Shown: positions 42,601 through 51,396, numbered from the stretch's first letter. The stretch is 64,000 bases of DNA from an uncultured Roseateles sp. (GCF_963422335.1 NZ_OY729424.1:1612001-1676000), one strand, 5' to 3'. Notes: generated from the letters alone by a model not told the origin. Numbers and translations: made by a program.

Positions 42601-45073
42601 GGCCGGCCAGATAGGCCATGCGCGCGGCATGCAGGTGCAGACGCAGCATCGCCTCGGGGCGGCCCTGCCAGTCCTGGGTGCCCTGCAGCTGGGTGGCGAT
42701 GTCGGCATAGTCGGCCGCCAGCTCGAAGGCGGCGGTGTTCATCGCCTGCAGCGAGGCATGCTCGTTGGCCAGCGCCAGATCGGCGCGCTCGGCGGCATTG
42801 GTGATCAGCGCCAGCGCGGCATTCAGATGATTGACGACATGGAAGGGCAGCGCGGCCGGGTCCAGGTTCGAGCGCAGCAACCGGCCGATCTTCAGACGCA
42901 GCCGCAGCCGTTCGGCCTCGCTCACCAACTGATAGGCCGCCTCCTGCACGCGGTCATGGGCAAAGCTGTAGCGCACCTCGCTGGCCTGGGCCGCATCGGC
43001 GTCGCCACTGCCCAGCAAGGTGGCATAGCGGTACAGGCTGCTGCCCGGCACCACCAGCTGGGCCTGCAGCGCCGGCAGCAGCTCGGCGGCCACAGCGGCC
43101 GGGGTCTGTTCCAGCGCGGTGGCCAGGGTGACGAGGTCGAAATGCGCGCCCAGAAAGGCCGCCACCGTCAGCGTCTGACGGGTGGATGCGGGCAGCGGCT
43201 TGAACTGCTCGATCATCAGGGCGACCACGTTCTCGGCCATCTGCGTGCGCGCTATCCGCGCCAGCGACCAGGCCCATTGCTGCGCAGCGGCATCGAAGAA
43301 GACCAGCTTGCGCTGCGCCAGGTCCTCGACGAAGCGGCGCAGGAAGAAGGGATTGCCGGCCGTCTTGGCCAGGCACAGCGCGGCCAGATCGGCCACCTCG
43401 CCGAGCGGACGGTGCAGGCTGTCGGCCAGCAGCTGCTGGGTGTTGAGCAGGCTCAGCGGGCCCATCGTCAGCGCCAGGAAACGGCCGCCCAGCTCGCGGA
43501 ACTCGATCAGGTCCTGCGCGAACGGATGGTCGGGGCCGACCTCGTTATCGCGGTAGGCGATCACGAACAGCGTGTGGCTCAGGCCGGTGTCGGCCACCCA
43601 TTCGCGCAGCAGCCGGCGCGAGGCCCGGTCGGCCCATTGCATATCGTCCAGGAACAGGGTCTGCGGCTCGTTGTCGCAGGCTAGAGCGCCCAGGCACAGG
43701 CGCAGGGTGCGCAGAAAGCGGTTCTCCGATTCGGCCGGGCCCAGGCCCAGCACCGGCGGCGCCTCGGGCAGCAGCGGGCGAAAGGCCGGAATCGCCTCGA
43801 CCACCACGCCGGCGTTCACGCCCAGTTGCTCCTGCAGCCTTGCGCGCCAGAAGGCCTGCTGCTGCGGCGCCAGCGCCAGCACCTGGTTGGCGCGCTGGGC
43901 CAGGGTGCTGAGCAGGGCGCCGTAGGGCACGTATTGGCCGAACTGATTGAACTTGGCGCTGGCGAAATTGCCGCGCTGGGCCAGCAGGCTGCGGTGCGCG
44001 GCCGTCACCAGGGCGGTCTTGCCTATGCCGGAGAAGCCGGCGATGGCGACCAGCCGGCAGCTGCCCAGCGCAGCGGACTCAAACGCCTCGGCCAGCTGCT
44101 GCAGCGCCGGCGCGCGGCCGTAGAGCTTGCCGCTGAGCTGGAACTGGCCCAGCCGGTCGGCCCGGCCCGGACGGAAGTCCGTCAGTTCACGGCCACCCTG
44201 CAGGGCGTCGAGACACAGGGCGATGTCGTGCTGCAGGGCGGCGTGGCTTTGATAGCGTGCCTCGGGCTCTTTTTGCAGGCAGTGGTTGATCAGCTCGGCC
44301 AGCGGCGCAAACACATCGGCGCGGCGCTCCGAGGCCAGCGCGGGCGTCAGGGCCAGATGTGCGTGCACGGCCTGGGCGGCGTCGTTGAAGGCGAACACCG
44401 GCGTGCCGGTCAGCGCCTCGAACAGGGTCGCGCCCAGGCTGTAGAAATCGGCCCGGTAATCGACATCGCGGCTCATGCGCCCGGTCTGCTCGGGTGCCAG
44501 CGTGGCCAGCGAGCCCTCCAGGAAATCGGCACGCACCAGCAGCGGACGCTCGTTGCTGATCTCTGCGGCAATGCCGAAGTCGCTCAGCATCATCACCGCC
44601 GGCCTGACCTGACCTCGGCAGTCGCGCGAGATCAGGATATTGCTGGGGCTGATGTCGCGGTGCACCACGCCCTGCTGGTGGATGGCCTGAAGCGCAGCCA
44701 CCAGCGCCGCCGCAATTTCCAGCACGGTGACGCATTCCAGCGGCTGCTGGCGCACCTGCTCGCGCAGCGACACCGCGCCGAGGTCCGGCAGCACCAGATA
44801 AGGCCGGCCGGCATGGCTGGACATGGCCTCGGGGCGCAGGATGTGCGCATGCTCGAAGCGGCGCGCCACCTCGTATTCGTAGCGGAACCGCGCCAGGTCG
44901 CGGGCACCGGGCAGGGCGGCGCGCAGAAACTTCAGCACCGCCTTGCGGCCCTCGCCATCCACCACGCGCAGCACCAGCGAGCGCTGGCTCGCATGCAGGC
45001 TCTCGGTGATCAGCCAGTGATCAACACGGTCGCCCGGCCGGTAGCCCGAATCAATTTCTGCGCGACGGACCAT
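39626..45073 (-). CDS. Giant Ser/Thr kinase-AAA ATPase-TPR-GAF-PAS-GGDEF signalling protein
   Basis: 1815 residues. N-terminal protein kinase (~10-290) with Lys in AVLKFL, HRDISPSNIL, SDFG and LAPEQ, all catalytic residues present. AAA/STAND ATPase with Walker A AGFSGIGKTAL (~350) and TLFLDDMQWAD. About 600 residues of helical repeats. GAF domain (~1330-1490), coiled coil, PAS domain (~1510-1640), then a C-terminal GGDEF domain with RLGGEEF and an RGQD inhibitory site just before it. Predicted to phosphorylate proteins and to make cyclic-di-GMP. Similar kinase-AAA-GAF proteins usually end in a histidine kinase; here the output is diguanylate cyclase. Confidence 0.92.
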   Translation of the reverse strand: MVRRAEIDSGYRPGDRVDHWLITESLHASQRSLVLRVVDGEGRKAVLKFLRAALPGARDLARFRYEYEVARRFEHAHILRPEAMSSHAGRPYLVLPDLGAVSLREQVRQQPLECVTVLEIAAALVAALQAIHQQGVVHRDISPSNILISRDCRGQVRPAVMMLSDFGIAAEISNERPLLVRADFLEGSLATLAPEQTGRMSRDVDYRADFYSLGATLFEALTGTPVFAFNDAAQAVHAHLALTPALASERRADVFAPLAELINHCLQKEPEARYQSHAALQHDIALCLDALQGGRELTDFRPGRADRLGQFQLSGKLYGRAPALQQLAEAFESAALGSCRLVAIAGFSGIGKTALVTAAHRSLLAQRGNFASAKFNQFGQYVPYGALLSTLAQRANQVLALAPQQQAFWRARLQEQLGVNAGVVVEAIPAFRPLLPEAPPVLGLGPAESENRFLRTLRLCLGALACDNEPQTLFLDDMQWADRASRRLLREWVADTGLSHTLFVIAYRDNEVGPDHPFAQDLIEFRELGGRFLALTMGPLSLLNTQQLLADSLHRPLGEVADLAALCLAKTAGNPFFLRRFVEDLAQRKLVFFDAAAQQWAWSLARIARTQMAENVVALMIEQFKPLPASTRQTLTVAAFLGAHFDLVTLATALEQTPAAVAAELLPALQAQLVVPGSSLYRYATLLGSGDADAAQASEVRYSFAHDRVQEAAYQLVSEAERLRLRLKIGRLLRSNLDPAALPFHVVNHLNAALALITNAAERADLALANEHASLQAMNTAAFELAADYADIATQLQGTQDWQGRPEAMLRLHLHAARMAYLAGRMPRMDELLNAALAQVTLTSDRARLLEVRIEACYAQGQLTDTLDLGLEALAMLDAELPQAATPQEVVALIGGVRAEVTAAGLPALSALPAMQDARILQLISISAKMTAASYIARPGLLPLLTVFQVRLMMAHGHVPSALSAFSVLGLMFAEFLGDYRLAYGLGRMTMEQVRSQGWQQVYAHAGFSFDAFLHHWIEPLPHSLPGLMQTYRNGLEFGNLRHAGLGLYVHDYHAFLAGQPLPALLTSLQQSVDSLRSMRQPVAADYDSALLATVRELTLPELPAQALESAEFSGEALADTYRQRKDQTGLMFLHAWRTLLHFLADRPALALEESRAAAALFAAARGMHAVPMVVFVGALSALRCTADDASARTAALAECDAALQRLGRWNAAGPGTFSAKYHLLAAEIARARGQDPRPDFDAAIAAAGRADTGTPLDAALAQGLLGRHLAAVQPGDPQAQAALAQARLHWLQWGAPGLAQALTQPAAQHPATAQSSVTATQQMGRADLVDLSSLMKAVQAITVEADLAGLLQRLVQVVAENAGAQRAAIVLAAGPQTAGPRLWALQADARLSGTTEVRVLQNLALEEAGARLPLSLLRRTLATGLTLLIHDARNDLELLGEPYFGAQGARSALSIALIKQGGIVGALYLENASIPGVFTEHRVEFLELLCANVVNAVDNARLLGELQELTASLEKRVEQRTQELRESEVRLRTILDNAPVPMTLTRRGDGVLIYANEPAGLTINRPVSDIVGKPAQSFYRDPSERQQMLAKYQTQRLLSSEETCLLAADGSDRWVMISMVPVVYNGEVADLSTIVDITERKQLEIELQRLATTDSLTGVANRRSFISQASIELARSRRYATPLALIMLDIDNFKLINDSMGHGVGDEAILAVARRCGKLVRGQDVVGRLGGEEFAVLLPQTDLAAAIVLAERLRQQFAGIVLRRPGLPERGLTASFGVAVLQAQDSVIDELLVRADEALYEAKNSGRDRVVGQR

Positions 45074-45208
45074 CGGTACCTGCTTGTGAAAGGGCGAAGT
45101 TTTTTTTCACTGTAACCGCGATCATCCGCCGGCTCTGTGTCACGTCACGGCGCAATGTGGGCGGAAGCCACACAATGCACGGGTATGCGAGCGCGAAAGC
45201 AGCATGGC

Positions 45209-45227
45209 CTGTGCGCGGGGCGCACAG
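45209..45227. promoter_or_regulatory. Inverted repeat in divergent promoter region
   Basis: CTGTGCGC-GGG-GCGCACAG is a perfect 8-bp inverted repeat in the 232 bases between the giant signalling gene and the EamA transporter gene. It could be an operator or a hairpin in the EamA leader. Nothing else recognisable lies in this gap. Confidence 0.35.
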
Positions 45228-45305
45228 CGAACCCCTGCGCGCTGCAGGCTGTTGCAGCATGCGTAGACTGTGCCATTCCCCCTGTCGCCCCGCCGCCCGC
45301 CTGCC

Positions 45306-46220
45306 ATGACCCATTCCAGCCCATCCCTGCCGCTGCGCCACCTGCTGGTGGCCCTTCTCGTGGTGGCGATCTGGGGCAGCAACTTCGTCGTCATCAAGTT
45401 CGCGCTGGGCGAGCTGCCGCCGCTGCTTTTCGCTGCGCTGCGCTTTGCGTTTGCGGTGCTGCCGGCGGTGCTGTTCCTGCCGCGCCCTGCCGTCGCCTGG
45501 CGCAATCTGGCGGCCTACGGCGTGCTGATCGGCGTCGGCCAGTTCGGCGTGCTCTACCTGGCGATGCGCACACAGATCTCGCCCGGCCTGGCCTCGCTGG
45601 TGGTGCAGACCCAGGTCTTCTTCACCATCCTCCTGGCGATGCGTGTGGCGCGCGAGCAGGTGCAGGGTTATCAGTGGCTGGGCCTGCTGCTGGCTGCCTC
45701 GGGCATAGTCGTGATCGCCTCGCACACCGATGGCAGCACGACGGTCACCGGCCTGCTGATGGTCTTGTTTGCCGCGCTGTGCTGGGCGATGGGCAATATG
45801 ACGGGCAAGCGGGCGGGCCGGGTGAATATGCTGGCCTATATGGTCTGGACCAGTGTCTTCGCCGTGCCGCCGCTGCTGCTGCTGTCGCTGGTGTTCGAGG
45901 GACCGACCGCGATGGCCGCCAGCGTGCAGCACCTGAGCTGGCAGGGCTGGGCGGCGGTGCTGTGGCAGAGCTGGGGCAATACCCTGTTCGGCTACGGCAT
46001 CTGGGGCTGGTTGCTGGCCCGCCATGCGGCGGCCACCATCGTGCCCATGGCCCTGCTGGTGCCGGTGTTCGGCATGAGCGCCGCGGCCTGGCTGCTGGGC
46101 GAAACAATGCCGGCCTGGAAGCTGATTGCCGCCGCCCTGGTGCTCAGCGGCCTGGCGCTGAATCTGCTGTGGCCGCTGCGGCCCTGGCGCAAGGCGGTCA
46201 GCGTGGCCGGTACATCTTGA
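45306..46220 (+). CDS. EamA/DMT-family transporter
   Basis: 304 residues from ATG 45306; ATG 45270 in the same frame would add a Pro-rich 12-residue leader. Ten hydrophobic segments in two EamA repeats (VVAIWGSNFVVIKFAL at the start of the first). Related to metabolite exporters such as RhtA/YdcZ-type amino-acid exporters. Overlaps the convergent flavin-reductase-like gene by 23 bases. Confidence 0.9.
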   Translation: MTHSSPSLPLRHLLVALLVVAIWGSNFVVIKFALGELPPLLFAALRFAFAVLPAVLFLPRPAVAWRNLAAYGVLIGVGQFGVLYLAMRTQISPGLASLVVQTQVFFTILLAMRVAREQVQGYQWLGLLLAASGIVVIASHTDGSTTVTGLLMVLFAALCWAMGNMTGKRAGRVNMLAYMVWTSVFAVPPLLLLSLVFEGPTAMAASVQHLSWQGWAAVLWQSWGNTLFGYGIWGWLLARHAAATIVPMALLVPVFGMSAAAWLLGETMPAWKLIAAALVLSGLALNLLWPLRPWRKAVSVAGTS

Positions 46221-46806
46221 ATCGGTTCTCCGGCTTGATCTCGAAGTAGTCGGCCGGCCCACCGCCGCGCAGTATCGGCTGGCCGGCGGCGGTGTCGTAA
46301 ATGCCATCCACCAGCAGATGGCTGGCGATGTGCACGCCGACCACCTCGCCCAGCACCAGCCAGCTGTCCACCGCCGTGCCATTGGCGCCCCTGAGCTGCA
46401 GCAACTGGCTGAGCTTGCACTCGAAGGCCACGGGGCTCTCGGCCACGCGCGGCACGTTGACCAGCCGCGAGGGTTCGGCCGTCAGGCCGGCCAGCTCGAA
46501 CTCGTTGACCTCGGGCGGCACGGCCGCGCAGGTCTGGTTCATCTGCTCGGCCAGCGGGCGGGTGGCCAGGTTCCAGACGAACTCGCCGGTGGCCTCGATA
46601 TTGCGCACCGTGTCCTTGTAGCCGATGCTGGAAAAGCCGATCAGCGGCGGCGTGTAGTTGAAGGCGTTGAAGAAGCTGTAGGGCGCCAGGTTCAGCTGGC
46701 CGGCGGCGCTGCGGCTGGCGATCCAGCCGATCGGCCGCGGGCCGACGATGGCGTTGAAGGGGTCGTGCGGCAGGCCGTGGCCTTGGCGGGGTTCGTAGAA
46801 ATGCAT
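46198..46806 (-). CDS. Flavin reductase-like (DIM6/NTAB) protein
   Basis: 202 residues from ATG 46806 (MHFYEPRQGHGLPHDPF). The split-barrel FMN fold shows IVGPRPIGWIASRSAAGQLNLAPYSFFNAFNYTPPLIGFSSIG in outline, typical of the HpaC/DIM6 family. Uses NAD(P)H to reduce flavin, or binds FMN for another reaction. The frame remains open further upstream but that part is the antisense of the next gene. Confidence 0.9.
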   Translation of the reverse strand: MHFYEPRQGHGLPHDPFNAIVGPRPIGWIASRSAAGQLNLAPYSFFNAFNYTPPLIGFSSIGYKDTVRNIEATGEFVWNLATRPLAEQMNQTCAAVPPEVNEFELAGLTAEPSRLVNVPRVAESPVAFECKLSQLLQLRGANGTAVDSWLVLGEVVGVHIASHLLVDGIYDTAAGQPILRGGGPADYFEIKPENRFKMYRPR

Positions 46807-46867
46807 GATGGGCTTTGGACCGCTGTTCAGGGGTTTCGCTGCTGCCGGGCGGCGTATGCTGGGCCGC

Positions 46868-47515
46868 ATGAGAGCATTCCTTGCCATCTTCGCACTGATG
46901 TGTTCGGCTGTTGTGCCGGCAGCCGCACAGGCGCCGCGCCAGAACCTCTGGGTCGAGCTGCGCTGGGTGGACAGCACGCTCAGCGGTGCGGTGATGGCCG
47001 GCGTGCGTGATGGCGCGGTGGTGGTGGGCACGGCGGGTTCGGTGTCACCGCGTGGCCATGTCACGGTCAGCACGCAGACCCGGGACGATGCCGCCCAGCA
47101 GGTGCAGCGCCTGCTGGTGCTCAACGGCCAGCAGGCCAGCCTGCGCCTCACGGAGAGCACGCCGGTGCAGTGGGTGGACTACGGCGTGCAATTCGATGCG
47201 GCCCAGCCGGCCTCGGCGCCGGGCAAGGGCTGGGCGGTGCCGCGCCAGGGCCTGATTGAACAGACGCGGGGCTTCACCGTCACGCCGCAGTGGCCCGGCG
47301 GCAAGCAGCCGGTGCGGGTGGAGTTCCGCGCGCTCGATGGCGGCGCGGCGCAGCAGCAGGTGCTCAGCACCGTGCTGATGCCGCTGGACAGCTGGACCGC
47401 CGTCGCACGCACCGGCCAGGCGCTGCGGCAACAGCAGCGCGGCGTGACCAGCAGCCGCGATGCCGAGGGGGTCAGCACGCGCGAGCTGCAATTGCGCGTG
47501 TCGGTCGCGCCCTGA
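46868..47515 (+). CDS. Exported hypothetical protein
   Basis: 215 residues from ATG 46868: signal peptide (MRAFLAIFALMCSAVVPAAAQA), then a beta-rich domain (NLWVELRWVDSTLSGAVMAGVRDGAVVVGTAG, STQTRDDAAQQVQRLLVLNGQQASLRL, LQLRVSV). The VLNGQQASLRL and 'TQ' features recall secretin N-domain-like proteins, but the match is weak. ATG 46805 upstream is possible, though it overlaps the divergent gene. Confidence 0.72.
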   Translation: MRAFLAIFALMCSAVVPAAAQAPRQNLWVELRWVDSTLSGAVMAGVRDGAVVVGTAGSVSPRGHVTVSTQTRDDAAQQVQRLLVLNGQQASLRLTESTPVQWVDYGVQFDAAQPASAPGKGWAVPRQGLIEQTRGFTVTPQWPGGKQPVRVEFRALDGGAAQQQVLSTVLMPLDSWTAVARTGQALRQQQRGVTSSRDAEGVSTRELQLRVSVAP

Positions 47516-47516
47516 G

Positions 47517-48431
47517 CTAGCTTGCGCCGATCAGCGCCAGCGTCTCCTCACGCAGCATCACGACCAGGGCCTCGGCCGCTGGCGACAAGCGCCGCCCGCG
47601 CAGCGTCACCAGGCCCAGCGGACGCGGCATCACCGGGCCGGTCAGCGGCCGGCTCAGCACCTTGGGGCCCTGGGCCACCAGGGCCGCCAGCTCCGGCAGC
47701 GCGGCCACGCCCAGGCCGGCCGCGACCATTGCGTTGATGGTGGCCAGGTGCTCGACCTCGTAGCGCGGCGCGAAGCGCAGGCCGTTCTGCAAAAAAGCCT
47801 CCTCGGTGTACTGGCGCACGCTGGTGGGCGCCGGCATCGAGATATGGGGCAGGTCCTGCGTCTCGTCCCAGCGCAGCGGTTGCCGGCTCTTGGCCAGCGG
47901 GTGGCTGGCCGGCAGCAGCAGCACGAAGCGGTCTTCGCCCAGCGGCGCGTACTCCAGGTCGGCATAGGCGGGGTTGGCGGCGGTCAGCGCAAAGTCGGCC
48001 TGGCCGGCACGCACGCTGTCGAAGGCCGGGTTGGACAGGCTGTCCAGCAGCTCCAGCCGCACGCCCGGGTGGGCGGCGCCGAAGCGGGCAAAGGCGGCCG
48101 GCACGGCGGTGGCGGCCAGCGAGGGCAGGGCGGCCACGCGCACGCGGCCCTCGCGCAACTCGCTGATGTCGCGCACCGCCTGCACCGCCGCATCGGCCTG
48201 CTGGCGCAGCAACCGTATGCGCTCGACGAACACCGCGCCGGCCTCGGTCAGCCGCACGGCCCGGGTGCTGCGCTCGAACAGGGCGCTGCCCAGGCTGAGC
48301 TCCAGCCGCGTGATCACGCCCGACACGGCGGGCTGCGACAGATGCAGCCGTTCGGCGGCACGGCGGTAGTTCAGCGTCTCGGCCAGGGTCAGGAAGACGT
48401 CCAGCTCACGCAGCGAGCAATTGATCAGCAT
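47517..48431 (-). CDS. LysR family transcriptional regulator
   Basis: 304 residues with LysR HTH (LRELDVFLTLAETLNYRRAAERLHLSQPAVSGVITRLE in outline) and effector domain. Divergent from the hydroxyacyl-CoA dehydrogenase/BKACE/Bug operon with 84 bases between, so it probably regulates that operon. The AT-rich gap (TGATCAATTTATC...) is a reasonable LysR site but no perfect palindrome was found. Confidence 0.93.
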   Translation of the reverse strand: MLINCSLRELDVFLTLAETLNYRRAAERLHLSQPAVSGVITRLELSLGSALFERSTRAVRLTEAGAVFVERIRLLRQQADAAVQAVRDISELREGRVRVAALPSLAATAVPAAFARFGAAHPGVRLELLDSLSNPAFDSVRAGQADFALTAANPAYADLEYAPLGEDRFVLLLPASHPLAKSRQPLRWDETQDLPHISMPAPTSVRQYTEEAFLQNGLRFAPRYEVEHLATINAMVAAGLGVAALPELAALVAQGPKVLSRPLTGPVMPRPLGLVTLRGRRLSPAAEALVVMLREETLALIGAS

Positions 48432-48515
48432 GGGTGATCAATTTATCCGAAATGGCGAATGGACGTATCAATATGGCGGACCTAGAGTGCGCTCAGGCAA
48501 CGAATGGAGCGAGAC

Positions 48516-49493
48516 ATGCAGGATGGGGCACAGGGTTTGACGGGCACACGGGCGGTCGTCGTCGGCGGCGGCACGATGGGCGCCGATGTGGCCGTGGTGC
48601 TGCTGCGCGGGGGGCTGCAGGTCACCGTGATCGAGCGCCATGCCGAGCGGCGACAGGGCCTGGTCAGCCATGTGGCCGAGCGCCTGGCGCCGCTGGGCCT
48701 GGGCCACTGCATCGCCGAGCTGGACACGGTGGCCGCGCTGGAAGACGCCGTCTGGCCCGAGGTCGGTCTGGTGATCGAATGCATTCCCGAGCAGCTGCCG
48801 CTGAAGCAGGCGCTGTTCGCCGAGCTGCTGACCCTGGCCCCGCCCGGCTGCCTGCTGACCAGCAACAGTTCCAGCTTTCCGATCAGCGCCATCGCCGCGG
48901 GCCTTGAAACGCAGTCGCGCATGTTCGGCCTGCACTTCTTCATGCCGGCCCATCTGGTGCCGCTCGTCGAGGTGGTGCTGGGGCCGCAGAGCGATGCGGG
49001 CAAGGCCGAGCTGCTGTCGGACGTGATGCGCGGCTGCGGCATGGTGCCGGTGCTCGTGCGCAAGGACAAGCCGGGCTTTCTGGCCAACCGGCTGCAACAT
49101 GCGCTGGCCCGCGAGGCCTTTGCGCTGATCGACGAGGGCGTGGCCACGGCCGAGGATGTGGACGCAGCGGTGCGCTTCGGTTTCGGCTTCCGCTTCCTCG
49201 CCGCCGGCCCGGTGCTGCAGCGCGACCACGCCGGCCTGGACGTGCACTGCGCCGCGGCGGCGACGATGTACCCCAGCCTGTCCAACACCGACCGGCCCGC
49301 CGCCGCGCTGCGCGAGCGGGTCGAGCAGGGGCGGCTGGGCATGAAGACCGGCGGCGGCTTCTTCGACTGGCCGCTTGAGAAGCGCCTGGCCGAGCGCAAA
49401 CGCTACGACGATCTGCTGCGCCAGGGCCTGGCCCTGCTGGCCGACGAGCTGCCGCCCTACCGAGCCCAGACTCAAGCGAAGGACAGGACATGA
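48516..49493 (+). CDS. 3-hydroxyacyl-CoA dehydrogenase-like NAD-dependent enzyme
   Basis: 325 residues from ATG 48516, chosen because GGAG lies six bases upstream; ATG 48504 is weaker. N-terminal Rossmann motif VVGGGTMGADVAV, SNSSSFPISAIAAGL, catalytic-type GLHFFMPAHLVPLVEVV, and C-terminal 3HCDH domain with KPGFLANRLQHALAREAFALIDEGVA. Length and pairing with BKACE also fit L-carnitine dehydrogenase-type enzymes acting on a free 3-hydroxy acid. Overlaps the BKACE start (ATGA). Confidence 0.88.
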   Translation: MQDGAQGLTGTRAVVVGGGTMGADVAVVLLRGGLQVTVIERHAERRQGLVSHVAERLAPLGLGHCIAELDTVAALEDAVWPEVGLVIECIPEQLPLKQALFAELLTLAPPGCLLTSNSSSFPISAIAAGLETQSRMFGLHFFMPAHLVPLVEVVLGPQSDAGKAELLSDVMRGCGMVPVLVRKDKPGFLANRLQHALAREAFALIDEGVATAEDVDAAVRFGFGFRFLAAGPVLQRDHAGLDVHCAAAATMYPSLSNTDRPAAALRERVEQGRLGMKTGGGFFDWPLEKRLAERKRYDDLLRQGLALLADELPPYRAQTQAKDRT

Positions 49494-50299
49494 ACGAACT
49501 GATCATCACCGTCGCGCCCAGTGGCGCCTACAAGCAGCAGCCCGACCATGCCGCGCTGCCGCTGACCGCCGAGGCGCTGGCGCGCACCGCCAAGCTGTGC
49601 TGCGACGCCGGTGCGGCGATGCTGCATCTGCATATCCGCGATGCCCAGGGCCGGCACAGCCTCGATGTCGAGGGTTATCGCGAGGCCCTGCGCGTGGTGC
49701 GCGCGGCGGTCGGCGAGGCGATGGTGCTGCAGGTCACCAGCGAGGCGGCCAAGGTCTATCAGGCGCCGGCGCAGATCGCGATGGTGCGCGAGCTCAGGCC
49801 CGAGGCCGTGTCGGTGGGCCTGCGCGAGCTGGATCAGCCCGAGATCGGCGAGCAGGGCCTGGCCGCCTTCTTCGGCTGGCTGGCCGCCGAGCGGGTGATG
49901 ACGCAGGTGATTCTGTACGACACGCAAGACCTGGCCCGCTGGCAGGCGCTGCAGCGCGCCGGCATCGTGCCCGAGGCGCCCTGGTTCCTGCTCTTCGTGC
50001 TGGGCCGCTACAGCGCCGGCCAGGTGTCGTCGCCGCATGACCTGCTGCCCTTCGTGATGGCCCATACCGGGCCCGAGCCCTGGGCCGTCTGCGCCTTCGG
50101 TGCGGCCGAGCATGCCTGCATGACCACGGCCACCGCGCTGGGCGGCCATGTGCGCGTCGGCTTCGAGAACAACCTGTTCCTGAAAAACGGCGCGCCCGCG
50201 CCCGACAACGCGGCGCTGGTGCTGCAGGCCGCGCAGGCGGCCGACTGCCTGGCGCGACCGCTGGCCACGGCACAGCTGTTGCGCGAACGCTTTCGCTGA
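49490..50299 (+). CDS. Beta-keto acid cleavage enzyme (BKACE, DUF849)
   Basis: 269 residues: ITVAPSGAYKQQPDHAALPLTAEALA at the start and AAMLHLHIRDAQGRHSLD, the zinc-binding HxH site of BKACE enzymes. These condense a beta-keto acid with acetyl-CoA to give acetoacetate and a new CoA ester. The dehydrogenase upstream would supply the keto acid. Substrate unknown. Confidence 0.92.
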   Translation: MNELIITVAPSGAYKQQPDHAALPLTAEALARTAKLCCDAGAAMLHLHIRDAQGRHSLDVEGYREALRVVRAAVGEAMVLQVTSEAAKVYQAPAQIAMVRELRPEAVSVGLRELDQPEIGEQGLAAFFGWLAAERVMTQVILYDTQDLARWQALQRAGIVPEAPWFLLFVLGRYSAGQVSSPHDLLPFVMAHTGPEPWAVCAFGAAEHACMTTATALGGHVRVGFENNLFLKNGAPAPDNAALVLQAAQAADCLARPLATAQLLRERFR

Positions 50300-50326
50300 A
50301 GCCCTACAACAACGATCGGAGACAAG

Positions 50327-51310
50327 ATGAACAACAAGCGCGCTACCGTTTTGAAGTTGGCCCTGCTGGTGTTGACCGCGATGGCCGGCACGGCCCATGC
50401 CGATGAGCCCTACCCGAGCAAGCCGATCCGTTTTGTCGTGCCCTATCCGCCCGGCGGCCCGACCGATCTGATGGCCCGCCTGCTGCAGCCCGAGCTGCAG
50501 CAGCGCCTGGGGGTGACCATCGTGATCGAGAACAAGGGCGGTGCGGGCGGCAATGTCGGCTCGGCCGATGTGGCCAAGCAGGCACCCGCCGACGGCTACA
50601 CGATGCTGCTGGCCGCCAGCGGCCCGATGGCGGTGAACCAGACCCTGTTCAAGACCATGGCCTACAGCCCGCTGACCGATCTGGTGCCGGTCGTACAGCT
50701 GTCGTCCTTCCCGCTGGTGCTGGAGGTGCATCCGTCGACCGGCATCAAGAACATCAAGGAATTCATCGCCCAGACCAAGGCGCAGCCGGATGCCTTCAGC
50801 TATGCCTCGGCCGGCAATGGCACGCCCCAGCATCTGGCCGGCGAGATCTACAACAAGGCGGCCGGCACCAAGCTGGGCCATGTACCCTACCGCGGCGCCG
50901 GGCCGGCGCTGAACGATTTGCTGGGTGGCCAGGTGAAGGTGATGTTCGATGTGCTGGGCAGCTCGATCCAGTACATCAATGCGGCCAAGCTGACGCCGCT
51001 GGCGGTGACGTCGGCCCAGCGCAGCCCCTCGCTGCCGAATGTGCCGACGTTGGCCGAGTCGGGCTATCCCGGCTTCGAGGTCACCGCCTGGCACGGCATC
51101 GCCATGCGCAGCGGCACGCCGCCCGAGATGGTCAAGAAGCTCAACACCACCCTGCTGGCCATCTTCAAGGAGCCCGCTTTCCGCAAGAAGTGGGAGCTGC
51201 TGGGCACGCCCGTCGTCGCCGGCACGCCCGAACAGTTCGGTCAGCTGATTCGCACGGAGTCGGTGCGCCTGGGCCGCGTCGTGCGGGAGTCGGGGGCCAG
51301 TGTCGATTGA
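50327..51310 (+). CDS. Bug-family (TctC-like) solute-binding protein
   Basis: 327 residues with signal peptide to GTAHAD, then YPSKPIRFVVPYPPGGPTDLMARLLQPELQQRLG and NKGGAGGNVGSADVAKQAPADGYTML, the Bug-family hallmarks. Normally works with TctA/TctB membrane proteins, which are not encoded here. Twenty-seven bases after BKACE, so it presumably binds the operon's carboxylate substrate or serves as a sensor. Confidence 0.95.
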   Translation: MNNKRATVLKLALLVLTAMAGTAHADEPYPSKPIRFVVPYPPGGPTDLMARLLQPELQQRLGVTIVIENKGGAGGNVGSADVAKQAPADGYTMLLAASGPMAVNQTLFKTMAYSPLTDLVPVVQLSSFPLVLEVHPSTGIKNIKEFIAQTKAQPDAFSYASAGNGTPQHLAGEIYNKAAGTKLGHVPYRGAGPALNDLLGGQVKVMFDVLGSSIQYINAAKLTPLAVTSAQRSPSLPNVPTLAESGYPGFEVTAWHGIAMRSGTPPEMVKKLNTTLLAIFKEPAFRKKWELLGTPVVAGTPEQFGQLIRTESVRLGRVVRESGASVD

Positions 51311-51396
51311 TTGACGCCGGTCTTGATCAAGTCTTTAGAATTGGTATCAGATTGGCATTCGTATTGCGATAATCTCCAGGCCACTGGAGAGCCATC

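Noticed and set aside
40628..43684. 1018-aa plus-strand open frame
   Set aside because: Antisense to the giant kinase/GGDEF gene; no motif.
46807..47160. Longer start for the flavin reductase-like gene
   Set aside because: The extension is antisense to the exported-protein gene and Arg/Ser/Thr-rich; the FMN-binding fold begins after ATG 46806.
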